The notes: generated from the sequence alone by a model not told the origin. Counted from the first letter of the stretch, positions 30,840-41,397 are shown. The stretch is DNA of 64,000 bases from Thermoplasmata archaeon (GCA_021835025.1 JAKBQY010000014.1:1-64000); one strand, 5' to 3'. Translations and numbers: made by a program.

Positions 30840-33491
30840 ATGAATAGCCTTGTGGTTGCAAATCCCGGAACAGGAAAAACAACTCAAATTTCAAATGAAA
30901 TAGTAAATCTATTAAAAAAAGGTGTGAAACCAGAAGATATATTATGTATAACATTTACAAATAATGCAGTTAAAGAAATGCAGATTAAGATTGATAAGGC
31001 ATTAAAGAATAACAATGTGTTGAATGTAACCGCCTATGATATAAAAATCATGACTTTTCATGGATTTGCTTATGAACAGTTGGATGATTACGAATCGGAC
31101 ATTATTTCCTACAATTTAATAAGATATCTTGTATACAAAAAACTCACTGAATTAAAGGCATTTCATTATTCAAGGGAGTATGTTATCAATGAAATTATAC
31201 CAAAAATTGAAAATGCGATAAGGTATATAAAAAGCTTTGGAATAACGCCTGATGACATTTTAAAAAGCAATGATGCAATTAAAAATAATATTCGGAAAAT
31301 GCATAGTTCTAGAAATATCAGAAATCTGGATATCGATGAAGAATTGTATTTATTTGACTATTTCTACGAAGCCTATGATTATTATGAAAAGAATAAAAAA
31401 AATTATGATTTCAATGATTTATTATTTGAATATTATAAAAAAGAGAATAAAATAAAATATGATTATATTTTCGTTGATGAACTGCAGGATGTTAACCAGA
31501 TTGAGGCAAAAATAGCAATGTCATCTGGAGTGAACAAATATTTTGTTGGTGATAAAAAACAATCAATTTTTGGATTTCAAGGAGGGGCATTATCCGTTTT
31601 TAAGGAATTGCTGAAAGATAAAAACTTTAAGAGAGAGGTGCTTGACCAGAATTATAGAAGTACTGAAAGAATATTGGATTATTCGAGGGAATTCTATAGA
31701 AAATATGATGGGGAATCAGATGAATTGAAAAATTTCCATGGCCAAGGAAAGGATGGGGAAACTGTTAAAATTTTTATTTCCGAGGAACCTGAATCGGCAA
31801 TAATATCAATTTTAAACAAAATAAACAACAACGATAAACAAATTGGAATTATAGCAAGAACAAATGACCAGGTTGATAAAATTTCAAATTTGCTGGACAA
31901 TTATAATATAACATACAGCAGCGATTCAAATATACATACCACAAACGAGGCTAAAAAAGATGTAATAAATTTTTTAAAAGGATTATTTTATGATGATACC
32001 GACAATATCATGCCTGCAATTTTCTCCCCATTTTCAGGAATTTCACTGAAAAATGCCTTTGAAATTTCAGAATCCTTGAAGGAAAAGGAATCTATAATAG
32101 ACCAATATGGAGAAAATGACCCATTTTTCAAATTAAAAAATAAAAAATTCAATAAGGAAACAATTTATAAAATTTTTGACGAACGAATTTTGCCTGTTGC
32201 AGTGTCCATAAATGAGGAATATTTTCTCACAGCTGCAACAATAAAATCATCATTGAAAGACTTTTTTGACCTGAATAGTGATTTTACAAGAAAAGAGTTC
32301 TTTGATTATCTTGATCTGTCATATTCCGAAAATTATGAAGCTGGCAAGGAAAGTAAAATAGTGCTGACAACCGTTCACAAAGCAAAGGGCAAGGAATTTG
32401 ATACAGTAATATATGTACCTAAAAAAACTAGAAAAACCGATTCATACATAGATATAATAACGACCTCAATAATAAATATTGTAAGAAATATTGATGTGGA
32501 GAATGAACTTGAAAATGAGGATATAAGAATTAATTTTGTTGCTTTTACAAGAGCAAAAAATAATCTAAACATAGTAACAAAGCAAAAAGAGGCTGATTTT
32601 TATTATGTCCCTGGCCATTCAGAAAAGGAAATTATTGAGAATATTTCATTGCCGTTACCAAAAAAGTCAATATATAATGAGGCGTATTTCCAGTTTGTAG
32701 CAGGGAATTATGATAAGGTGAATGATATTTTAACTCAGAATAATACATGGCTTAGGGATCTTATCCATAACTTTTTCAAAACAAAAAATGTATGGTCATT
32801 TTCCCTGATAAATCTTACCGAGAATCCATTCTGGTTAATGAAGAATTATATACTCAAGTTAAATGAAAAAACCGCAGCACTGTATTATGGACTGGGTGCC
32901 CATGAACTAGCCGAAATGATATACAAAAATGAATTGAAAAAGGAAATTCTTCGGGAAGAACAAACCGTTCTTGTCTCAAATATTGAGGAGGTCAATAATC
33001 AAATAAAGAAAACGTACAATGCTGAGCAGATAGGGTCTGAAATATCTGCAATTGCAAAAATAAATGAAATGTTTCCTGAATTCAAGAATGCTGATGATTC
33101 CCTTATGTTTTTTGGAAAACTGGACGCGGTATTCAGCAATGGAGATGAGTATATAATACTTGATTATAAAACGGATAAAAAAACAAACAATACATCACAT
33201 CATAGAGTCCAGTTATTGTCCTATAAAATTCTATATTCAATTAAAAATAATATAGATATTAGTAAAATCCATATTGCCCTTGGATATATAAGCCTGAGAG
33301 GCAATATTAATACTCATAAAACCGCAAATGGAATAGTGTATAAAGATCCTGACGTTTATTCAGAAAAAAAATTGAAAGAATACATATCAAAATTTATAGA
33401 ATACAGAAATAACCCTGATCAATTTATTGATGATTTCAAAAAATACAACTGCGAAGATACACTATTCAAAAGACTGGCATCAATATTGTAA
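30840..33491 (+). CDS. UvrD/Rep-family helicase fused to C-terminal RecB-like PD-(D/E)XK nuclease
   Basis: ANPGTGKTTQ, FVDELQDVNQIE, VGDKKQSIFGFQGG, LDQNYRSTERIL, TTVHKAKGKEFDTVIY, VAFTRAKNNL; nuclease GKLDAV...YIILDYKTDKK...RVQLLSYKIL. Confidence 0.9.
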   Translation: MNSLVVANPGTGKTTQISNEIVNLLKKGVKPEDILCITFTNNAVKEMQIKIDKALKNNNVLNVTAYDIKIMTFHGFAYEQLDDYESDIISYNLIRYLVYKKLTELKAFHYSREYVINEIIPKIENAIRYIKSFGITPDDILKSNDAIKNNIRKMHSSRNIRNLDIDEELYLFDYFYEAYDYYEKNKKNYDFNDLLFEYYKKENKIKYDYIFVDELQDVNQIEAKIAMSSGVNKYFVGDKKQSIFGFQGGALSVFKELLKDKNFKREVLDQNYRSTERILDYSREFYRKYDGESDELKNFHGQGKDGETVKIFISEEPESAIISILNKINNNDKQIGIIARTNDQVDKISNLLDNYNITYSSDSNIHTTNEAKKDVINFLKGLFYDDTDNIMPAIFSPFSGISLKNAFEISESLKEKESIIDQYGENDPFFKLKNKKFNKETIYKIFDERILPVAVSINEEYFLTAATIKSSLKDFFDLNSDFTRKEFFDYLDLSYSENYEAGKESKIVLTTVHKAKGKEFDTVIYVPKKTRKTDSYIDIITTSIINIVRNIDVENELENEDIRINFVAFTRAKNNLNIVTKQKEADFYYVPGHSEKEIIENISLPLPKKSIYNEAYFQFVAGNYDKVNDILTQNNTWLRDLIHNFFKTKNVWSFSLINLTENPFWLMKNYILKLNEKTAALYYGLGAHELAEMIYKNELKKEILREEQTVLVSNIEEVNNQIKKTYNAEQIGSEISAIAKINEMFPEFKNADDSLMFFGKLDAVFSNGDEYIILDYKTDKKTNNTSHHRVQLLSYKILYSIKNNIDISKIHIALGYISLRGNINTHKTANGIVYKDPDVYSEKKLKEYISKFIEYRNNPDQFIDDFKKYNCEDTLFKRLASIL

Positions 33492-33507
33492 CCTGTGATA
33501 TACATAA

Positions 33508-33551
33508 GTGACATCCTCCCCTATCTTTCGAAAGGGGATTTCTCGCTCAAT
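33508..33551. repeat. Short hairpin repeat related to IS200/IS605-like element ends
   Basis: AAGTGACATCCTCCCCTATCTTTCGAAAGGGGATTTCTCGCTCAA; CCCCT/AGGGG stem; resembles boundaries at 8011, 41378, 63269. Confidence 0.5.
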
Positions 33552-33603
33552 TTTGTTAAATATCACGATATCTGTGAATTTAGCAGGGATTAACTAAACT
33601 ACG

Positions 33604-34545
33604 CTATATTTTTATTTCATAAAGTGGTTCATTGCCAGAAAGTGTATTGATTAAATTTTTTACTGCCACATACGCCATTTTGTCCCTTGTTTCCTTTGTG
33701 GCACTTCCAAGATGCGGTGTAACTATTACGTTATCCATTTTGGTCAATGGATTTTCACTCTTCAGTGGTTCATTTTCAAATACGTCAAGAGCCGCACCGT
33801 TTATTATTTTATTATTAAGCGCCTTTATTAGATCGTTTTCATTGATTACCTTTCCTCTTGTGCCATTTATAATAAATGCCGATTTTTTCATTTTTAAAAA
33901 TTTATCATAATCCATAAAGTGATGGGTTTCGCTATTGTAGTCCATGCATAATACAACATAATCAGATTTTTTTAATAATTCATCAATGTCAACATACTGT
34001 GCATCAACATCATGTTTATGTCTACTGTAATATATACATCTCATATCAAAACCATGTGCTCTTTTAAGGATTGCCCTGCCTATCCTGCCCATCCCTACTA
34101 TCCCAATGGTCAGCCCGTGAACATCAGTGCCAAGCATGAATTCAGGGTACCATCCTGCCTCCCATTTATTATTGCGTATGAGTTTATCACCTTCAACAAG
34201 CCTTCTTGCAATGGCAATCATAAGTCCAAATATCATGTCGGCCGTTGAATCTGATAGAACTTCTGGCGTATTTGTTACCCTGATTCCCTTTGAAAGTGCG
34301 TATTTTACATCTATATGGTCATATCCAACACTGTATGTGCTTATAACTTTAAGATTTTCAGCATGATCTATGATTTCTCTATCAATTTTATCCATAAGTG
34401 TTATCAATATTCCATATGCATCCTTTATATTATTCAAAAGCCATTTTTCCGGATTTTCATTTTCAGGTCTTATTTTAACTTCGTAATTTTTTATTTCGTT
34501 TAGATAATTTCCGGGAAATTTATAGGTTACAAGTATTTTTTTCAT
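33604..34545 (-). CDS. D-isomer-specific 2-hydroxyacid dehydrogenase
   Basis: TIGIVGMGRIGRAILKRAHGFDMRCIYYSRH, INGTRGKVINENDLIKAL, TPHLGSATKETRDKM. Confidence 0.92.
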   Translation of the reverse strand: MKKILVTYKFPGNYLNEIKNYEVKIRPENENPEKWLLNNIKDAYGILITLMDKIDREIIDHAENLKVISTYSVGYDHIDVKYALSKGIRVTNTPEVLSDSTADMIFGLMIAIARRLVEGDKLIRNNKWEAGWYPEFMLGTDVHGLTIGIVGMGRIGRAILKRAHGFDMRCIYYSRHKHDVDAQYVDIDELLKKSDYVVLCMDYNSETHHFMDYDKFLKMKKSAFIINGTRGKVINENDLIKALNNKIINGAALDVFENEPLKSENPLTKMDNVIVTPHLGSATKETRDKMAYVAVKNLINTLSGNEPLYEIKI

Positions 34546-34603
34546 TATATATTGTAATTTAATTCATTATAAAATTTTTATTATGGGAATAAATATAAAT
34601 TTA

Positions 34604-35302
34604 TTATTGGTTTTCATACATGCACATAAGGGCTCTGAGCATTTCGTTATTATTTCCTGCTACTATTGCATTTTCAAAAATATTCTTGCATGATTCCCCT
34701 GAAAACACAATTTTATCAGCAAATAATGGTTTGACCTCGGATGAAAGTTCCCATAATGATGAAGTCACCTTAAACGGGTTTTCAGGGCATTTATAGTTTG
34801 TATTTGTCTGTTTATCGTATCCCTTGCACTGTTCCTCTTTATATGAAATTTCAAAGCTAGTTGTTTTGATATAATCCGCAAGAACCATCTTTTCCGCTGC
34901 TGGTTCTGTGTTGTCAATAAATCCGCCCTCAAGCATTTCGTAGTTTTCACCGGCAGATAGAGTAAATAAAAATGCTGCAAAACGCTCTTTTTTGAATGAA
35001 AAAATTCCAAGATTTGGGGCATTTGATTTAACCCCGGTATTTTTCAATGGTGAAGGAGTTTTATTGAAAATTTCGCTGAAATCATGGTAATAAACAGGGA
35101 AAAATGCATTTCCAAAAGGATATGTCTCATGTATACTTTTATTTTGGAGCACCCCTCTTACAAGTATTCCAGATAATGTTATGGATGATTTATTTTCAAC
35201 AATCCACTTCACAACTCCACCCTTTTTGTCGTACCATTCCCAAGTCACGTCCATTCCCGGCCTTGTTTTAAGAGCGGGTATAATCTCACTATGTATTGGC
35301 AT
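34604..35302 (-). CDS. Hypothetical protein (about 232 aa)
   Basis: Internal Met (MPIHSEIIPALKTRPGMDVTWEW) at 35302 preferred; Cys-containing C-terminal region; no family recognised. Confidence 0.6.
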   Translation of the reverse strand: MPIHSEIIPALKTRPGMDVTWEWYDKKGGVVKWIVENKSSITLSGILVRGVLQNKSIHETYPFGNAFFPVYYHDFSEIFNKTPSPLKNTGVKSNAPNLGIFSFKKERFAAFLFTLSAGENYEMLEGGFIDNTEPAAEKMVLADYIKTTSFEISYKEEQCKGYDKQTNTNYKCPENPFKVTSSLWELSSEVKPLFADKIVFSGESCKNIFENAIVAGNNNEMLRALMCMYENQ

Positions 35303-35699
35303 AATATAAATAAAATAAAACAATGTATTTAAAACATTGCCCGAAACATGTGCCCGACAATGAGTGTTGGAATTGTGACTGAATTTTTTTTACCCTTAGT
35401 GCCTGTTAAGTTATGGGGTTAACTGTAACGCTTGAGAGTTATCCTCTTTCCCTTGTAGTTTTAATTGTGTTCTATTGTTTCAACCTAATTGCCGTTTTGT
35501 CTATAGGTGGTTTGAGTAATAATTCATAGTATCCATATATGGCAGATGCAAACATAATTACTAAAAATTACAATCGTTTATGGTGGAAATTACCTGTTGG
35601 ATATACGTGTAAGGATGTGTGGAAAGTTAACTTTGTTGCCTGAGTAAGCTCTGTAACTGCATCACTGTGTTAAGATCAAAACAGTTCTAAAGCACCAGT

Positions 35700-35920
35700 G
35701 CTTATGGGCAAATTAATCAAAGATAGCACAGATAATAAAAGAGGCAAAGAAGGTTAAAAACATCCCCCACTGGTATTTGCATGCTTCATTCACAGGGTTG
35801 CCAATTCAATAGCAGGATGTTGAACTCGAAGATATACGCATTACAAAAGATAGCATATGGTTACAGAAATGGAAAATATTTTAGGACAGTTGGAAAGTCC
35901 TATATTATTCGATAAACTTA
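35700..35920 (+). pseudogene. Relic of an ISL3-like transposase C-terminus
   Basis: Frameshifted reads IIKEAKKVKNIPHWYLHASF and LHSQGCQFNSRMLNSKIYALQKIAYGYRNGKYF, similar to the ISL3 pattern N.ES.N.KIK.LKR.AYGYRN. Confidence 0.55.
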
Positions 35921-36010
35921 TGATCTAAAATTACCATAAAAAACCTTAATAATATGATTTCAATTGGTAGAAAGAATAACTTGAGTATAATAACATTACT
36001 TGCAGTAGAT

Positions 36011-36637
36011 ATGATTAAAATCGTGGAAGATATAATAGTGAGCATGGGATTTCCAGGTGTTTTTATCTTGATGTTGCTGGAAGGTATGCTACTTCCCATA
36101 CCATCGGAGGTTGTTATGACCTTTGCAGGTTATTTGGCATTTTATGGATTTCTTGATCCCTTTACCCCATTAGCCTCAGTCATAATCCTTCTTGTGGTAG
36201 GTTCAGTTGGGGACCTTGTAGGTGCTCTTATTGCATATGCCATTGGGAAATATGGTGGAGATCCTTTTATTATCAGATACGGTAAATATTTATTTCTTAA
36301 AAAAGACACAATCGCAAGAACAAAGGTATGGTTTGAAAAATACGGTGATTTATCTGTATTTACAACAAGATTCATACCTGTTTTCAGGACTTTTATCTCA
36401 ATACCGGCGGGCATTGCAACAATGGATGTAAAAAGATTCTCATTTTTTACTTTGACTGGGGATGCACTATTCAATGTTATACTGATATATCTTGGGATAG
36501 TTCTTGGATCACACTGGCAAATACTTTTAAAATACTTTGACCAATTTTCTTACATAGGTGTTGTATTATTCATTGTAGTGGTAATATATGTCTATATAAA
36601 GCTCAAAAGTAAAAGTATCGGTAAAACAAATAAATAA
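36011..36637 (+). CDS. DedA/SNARE-associated family membrane protein
   Basis: LEGMLLPIPSEVVMTFAGYLA, GSVGDLVGALIAYAIGKYGG, FTTRFIPVFRTFISIPAGIATM; ATG 36011 likely start. Confidence 0.88.
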   Translation: MIKIVEDIIVSMGFPGVFILMLLEGMLLPIPSEVVMTFAGYLAFYGFLDPFTPLASVIILLVVGSVGDLVGALIAYAIGKYGGDPFIIRYGKYLFLKKDTIARTKVWFEKYGDLSVFTTRFIPVFRTFISIPAGIATMDVKRFSFFTLTGDALFNVILIYLGIVLGSHWQILLKYFDQFSYIGVVLFIVVVIYVYIKLKSKSIGKTNK

Positions 36638-36663
36638 TATATTAATAAAGGATATAGGAAATT

Positions 36664-37893
36664 ATGTTCTCCGATTCAAAGCAGGACGTTGATAAATCGT
36701 TTAGATATCTTTTATTATCAAGGGCTACTAGAAGTGCAGCCCTTATATTTGTAACATTATCACTTCCATTATATTTACATTATCTTCATTTTTCCGTTAT
36801 ATTTATCGGACTTCTGTATGTTCCTATTATATTGTTCAATGTGCTTTTGATACTTATCCTTGGAAGGTTGGGCGACAATATTGGCTATTCAAAAATATTA
36901 TTTATAAGCGAAATTTTTCCTGTTGTAGGCCTATTATTAATATCCATATCAACTAACATATATTTTATTGCTACAGGTGCAATCATTGCCGGAATCACAG
37001 GAGGAGCGGGTGGTATGAGAGGGGCTTTCTCTCCTGGAATGATGGCTTTTGTGGCAAACAATTATGGTAATGAATCCGATAGGGTTACTAGATTGTCCTT
37101 ATTAACTGCCACAGCCTCCTTTTTTTCCATATTTGGTGGAATATTTCTGAGTTTATATGTTTTTGTTGAAAATATTATAGGTGCAATATTATTTTACAGA
37201 TTGTTTTTTGTGGTTTCGTTTTTACTTGTTCTTGCATCCCTGATTTTTCTTTCTAGATTGAAGGAATATAAAAGGCCAAAGAAAACAACCAGAATAATGA
37301 AAAAAGAAAGTTTTTCCTATTTATTGAGAATTCTTTTGCCAAATACTGTAAATGCTGCCGCGATTGGCATAGTGATGCCATTATTGCCCTTATGGTTTGA
37401 ATTAAAATATCACGTCGACCCTAGTGTTGTGGGATACATATATACAATAGCATATTTATCAACTGCAATTGGTTCCTTTGTCTCCGGAAAATATATAAAT
37501 GGCAGGGTAAACACATTGAAAATGGCATCCATGGCCCATATTCTGCAGGGAGCTTTATTTATATTTATTGCATTTTCACCATTTCTCTTCCTGACAGCTT
37601 TTGTTTACATTTTCAGAATGGCCATTGCCGGTGTTGGATTTCCAATGAGGGGGGCAATAAATGTGAGAGGAATCAATAAGGAGGATTATGGGACGTCAAC
37701 AAGTTTTCAGGGTGTATCTGGCCGTGGATCACAGTTAACCAGTGGTGCATCAGGATATTTAATGGATTTGAATCTTGGTTTTCCCCTGATTATAGGAGGG
37801 GCGATACAGGCATTCGGCGGTGTTATTTACTATACAATGATTAAAACGTGGCGTGGAAATAAAAATAAGGAAGCAGAAAAGGCAAAAAACTAA
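36664..37893 (+). CDS. MFS transporter
   Basis: 409 aa, multi-TM, LGRLGDNIGYSKILFISEIFP motif. Confidence 0.83.
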   Translation: MFSDSKQDVDKSFRYLLLSRATRSAALIFVTLSLPLYLHYLHFSVIFIGLLYVPIILFNVLLILILGRLGDNIGYSKILFISEIFPVVGLLLISISTNIYFIATGAIIAGITGGAGGMRGAFSPGMMAFVANNYGNESDRVTRLSLLTATASFFSIFGGIFLSLYVFVENIIGAILFYRLFFVVSFLLVLASLIFLSRLKEYKRPKKTTRIMKKESFSYLLRILLPNTVNAAAIGIVMPLLPLWFELKYHVDPSVVGYIYTIAYLSTAIGSFVSGKYINGRVNTLKMASMAHILQGALFIFIAFSPFLFLTAFVYIFRMAIAGVGFPMRGAINVRGINKEDYGTSTSFQGVSGRGSQLTSGASGYLMDLNLGFPLIIGGAIQAFGGVIYYTMIKTWRGNKNKEAEKAKN

Positions 37894-37897
37894 AAAG

Positions 37898-38497
37898 CTA
37901 TTTAAATAAGGATTTTATTTTATCATCCAGATTTATTGAACCTATGCATAACAATTTTTTCTTATCTGTATCAATACCTGTAATTGATGCATTTTTAACT
38001 GTAATTCCGTATGTATCACCTTCATCCATATTCAATGTATATGCTATTGCGGCCCTTATTGGATCTGAATGGGATACAAATATATATTTTCCATTATAAT
38101 CATCCATGCAGGATACTATTCTCGAAATAAGGTGTTCCCAACCTTCCATTTCCAGTTCTTCCCTTATTTTTCCAGTAATATGTGAATTTGGATATAACTC
38201 TTCCATAAATTCATTTATATTATGGCCATTGGCTTTGCCCAGCTTTACCTCTCTTAAACGATCATCCCTTATAACGTCAAGATTTACGTATTCCGATATA
38301 ATTTTTGCAGTTTCATAGGCTCTTCTAACCGGGCTTGAAACAATACCATCAAATCTGACACCTTTTAATTGTTCACCTGTTCTCCTGGCCTGTTTTATGC
38401 CCCTTTCAGTTAAACTATTATTTTCTGTGCTATCTGATAATATTCCATAAACATTTATATCACTTTCCCCGTGCCTTATAAATAAATATTGGCCCAT
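37898..38497 (-). CDS. Histidine phosphatase family protein
   Basis: LFIRHGESDINVYG, FDGIVSSPVRRAYETAKII, FVSHSDPIRAAIAYTLNM. Confidence 0.88.
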   Translation of the reverse strand: MGQYLFIRHGESDINVYGILSDSTENNSLTERGIKQARRTGEQLKGVRFDGIVSSPVRRAYETAKIISEYVNLDVIRDDRLREVKLGKANGHNINEFMEELYPNSHITGKIREELEMEGWEHLISRIVSCMDDYNGKYIFVSHSDPIRAAIAYTLNMDEGDTYGITVKNASITGIDTDKKKLLCIGSINLDDKIKSLFK

Positions 38498-38538
38498 TGT
38501 TGATAATAATAAAATATTTATTATATTTTTTTATAATT

Positions 38539-39768
38539 TTATTTTATTTCGAATTCGTGTCCATTAAATGGTAAAATAAAATTGTACTCTGGAATTGATT
38601 CCTGTAATTTTTCCCTCTGGTCACCGTGGCAGAGTACAATTGTTTCTGGATCTATATCCTTAATGAATTTTACCAAATCTGAATGGCCGGCATGAGCTGA
38701 TAAATCAAAGAAGTCAACCTTCATTGCTGGTTTAATTGTGGCACCGGCTATTTTTATTGTTCCATTCTCTATCAAGCTCCTGCCATTTGTACCATCAACC
38801 TGATAACCCGTTAAGAATATGGCAGATTTTGAGTCCTGGGAAAGTGCGTCTATATATCCAAGAACAGGTCCGCCGTCAAGCATTCCAGAAGTGGTTATTA
38901 TAATATCTGCCTCCTCAATGGCCTCTCTCCTCATCCTGTTATTTCTCACCTGTATCACACGACCAATGGATTTCCTGAATAATTTTGAATCCTTAAGGAA
39001 TCCGGGAGTTTCCATATATATTCTTGAAATGCTATTTCCCATTCCATCAACATATATTGAATAATCCATATCCCTTAGAATCATCACCATTTCCTGTGTT
39101 CTTCCTATGGCAAATGTTGGTAATATTACCTTCCCACCATTCTCAATTGTTTCCTTTATGCTGTCTTTCAACCTTTTAATAACCTCATCACGATCCTCAT
39201 GATCCCTGCCGGCATAGGTACTTTCCATTATGAGTATATCCGTTTTTACAGGTTTAGCACCTGTTAAAAGATTGGTATCTTTTGTGTAAAGGTCTCCAGT
39301 TACCATGAATGATTTTGAGTTCTGGAACCACCACATGCTTGAACCGGGTATATGGCCCGCAGTATATGCTGTGGCTGTTAAGCCGTCAACTTCAAATGGT
39401 TCACCATATTTCGCTGTTACCAATGATTTGAATAAATTATCAACATCGTTTTCATTGAACATCTTTGTATAATTTTCAAGTCTCATGATCTTTAAGGAAT
39501 CATTGAGAATTGGCATTATGCTGTTTGCAGTCATTGCAGTAGCATGCAAATTTGCCTTATAGCTATGGTAATATACAGGCAATGCACCTGTATGATCAAG
39601 ATGTGCATGTGTCACGAAAAGATCATTTACCTTTTCAGGTGGCAATGGATATTCCGGTGGTTTTTCGGGCTCAATGCCATAATCTACCATTATTTTGCTG
39701 TCTCTATCTTCTATTTTTATTGCAAGTCTTCCGACTTCCTCGGCTCCTCCGAGGAATTTTATTTTCAT
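38539..39768 (-). CDS. Metallo-beta-lactamase/beta-CASP RNase-like hydrolase
   Basis: FVTHAHLDHTGALP, VTGDLYTKDTNLL, VILPTFAIGRTQEM, FDLSAHAGHSDLVKFI. Confidence 0.9.
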   Translation of the reverse strand: MKIKFLGGAEEVGRLAIKIEDRDSKIMVDYGIEPEKPPEYPLPPEKVNDLFVTHAHLDHTGALPVYYHSYKANLHATAMTANSIMPILNDSLKIMRLENYTKMFNENDVDNLFKSLVTAKYGEPFEVDGLTATAYTAGHIPGSSMWWFQNSKSFMVTGDLYTKDTNLLTGAKPVKTDILIMESTYAGRDHEDRDEVIKRLKDSIKETIENGGKVILPTFAIGRTQEMVMILRDMDYSIYVDGMGNSISRIYMETPGFLKDSKLFRKSIGRVIQVRNNRMRREAIEEADIIITTSGMLDGGPVLGYIDALSQDSKSAIFLTGYQVDGTNGRSLIENGTIKIAGATIKPAMKVDFFDLSAHAGHSDLVKFIKDIDPETIVLCHGDQREKLQESIPEYNFILPFNGHEFEIK

Positions 39769-39778
39769 TTTTTATCAC

Positions 39779-40552
39779 CTATACTTTAGCATTTTCTAAC
39801 CTCAAAGAACAGTTGCAATTTCTTTGATCGTTAATTTCTGGAATTAAATTAAATAACATATTTGATACTTGTTTCTCACTTTCCTTCATAATTTTCATAA
39901 CATCGCCGGCTTCAACGGCAGTTTCAGACCATGCGTCATAATCAGTAACTGTTGCAATCATGCTATAACACATGGATAATTCGTCTGCAAGATTAATTTC
40001 TGGAACAAGTGTCATTCCGATAATATCTCCGAACTGTTTAAACATCTTTGATTCGGACCTTGTGGAAAATCTTGGACCTTCTATACATATGTATGAACCA
40101 TTTTGATGAATGTTATAGTCCAATTTTTTACCAATAATATATGATTTTGAACTTATATCTAAACAGAAGGGGTCAGCCATAGAAATGTGATACACTTCAG
40201 GGCCATCATAAAATGTTAACTCTCTTCTTTTCGTGAAATCAATAAACTGATCCGGTATTACGATATCTCCTGGGTGGTACTCCTCTTTTAATGAGCCAAC
40301 AGCGTTTAAACCAATTATTCTTTCAACGCCTATGCTTTTAAAAGCCCACATATTGGCTTTATAATTAACTTTATGGGGTGGGATTGTGTGTGTTTTTCCA
40401 TGCCTGGGTAAAAAAGCAACCTCAACTCCATTTATCTTTCCTATTTCTATTTTGCCCGATACTTCACCATAAGGGGTTTTTATTTCAAGGGTTTTAGTTT
40501 CATTCATAATATCATAAAGTCCGCTTCCACCTATTATTCCAATGTAAGTCAT
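39779..40552 (-). CDS. mtnP: S-methyl-5'-thioadenosine (or thioinosine) phosphorylase
   Basis: [68 protein letters not shown]. Confidence 0.92.
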   Translation of the reverse strand: MTYIGIIGGSGLYDIMNETKTLEIKTPYGEVSGKIEIGKINGVEVAFLPRHGKTHTIPPHKVNYKANMWAFKSIGVERIIGLNAVGSLKEEYHPGDIVIPDQFIDFTKRRELTFYDGPEVYHISMADPFCLDISSKSYIIGKKLDYNIHQNGSYICIEGPRFSTRSESKMFKQFGDIIGMTLVPEINLADELSMCYSMIATVTDYDAWSETAVEAGDVMKIMKESEKQVSNMLFNLIPEINDQRNCNCSLRLENAKV

Positions 40553-40635
40553 TATTTATCCCATTATTTATATACCATATTTAACAATAATATATATTAA
40601 TTTCCTAATTATACAGACAAAAATTGTGGATAGTT

Positions 40636-41355
40636 TCATTTTAAATTATTCAACAAATATCTATTTATCCCTGAACCGTATTGGGCTGCTTTTTTATTTA
40701 TATTGTATATGGATTCTGGCATTCCTATCCTCTCTGCAATTTCTCTCAAAATCATTTTATTTTTATTTCCACTTATATTCATATCCCTCGTAATTCCCTT
40801 TCTTATTTTCATAAGATCTGGTGAAAGATAAGGGGTAATCAATTTCTTATCATAATATTCTGCCATTTTCTTTTCACGTGGCAATGTTACATTTATCAAC
40901 CTATTAATATATGAATCGTTTTTTAACCTCGGATTATCAAGAAATCTGTGGTATCCATAAAATATTTCATCCGCTCCCTGACCTGTTACAACAAATTTTT
41001 CTGAAATTGAATCCATCAAAATAAATAATACGAGTTCATATCCAAGTTCCATTCTGGTAATGCTTTTATCTATTTTTAATAATTCATTTATATAATTTTC
41101 AATGTTAATATTATCAAGAACTATTTTCTTAACGTGTATATTTAGAATTAAAGAGGCGTTATCCACATTTAAAAAATCCCTTGAATCTGAAAAACCAAGA
41201 GTGTATGGAATCAGCTTGTAGTCGGAAAGACCAAGTAAAAGCGATGAATCAAGACCTCCGGAGTAGGCAATTGCATACTGCTTATCCTTTATTTTGCCCA
41301 TTTCATTATTCAATATTGAATGAACCTCCTCAACTATATTTTCCATATTTATCAA
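40636..41355 (-). CDS. Stand-alone asparagine synthase-like (PP-loop) protein, no glutaminase domain
   Basis: AYSGGLDSSLLLGL PP-loop, VTGQGADEIFYGYHRFL, ISPxL-like PYLSPDLMKIRKG. Confidence 0.85.
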   Translation of the reverse strand: MINMENIVEEVHSILNNEMGKIKDKQYAIAYSGGLDSSLLLGLSDYKLIPYTLGFSDSRDFLNVDNASLILNIHVKKIVLDNINIENYINELLKIDKSITRMELGYELVLFILMDSISEKFVVTGQGADEIFYGYHRFLDNPRLKNDSYINRLINVTLPREKKMAEYYDKKLITPYLSPDLMKIRKGITRDMNISGNKNKMILREIAERIGMPESIYNINKKAAQYGSGINRYLLNNLK

Positions 41356-41397
41356 ATTATAATTGCCTATTTAAACGTGACTTCTACCCCCGACTAA

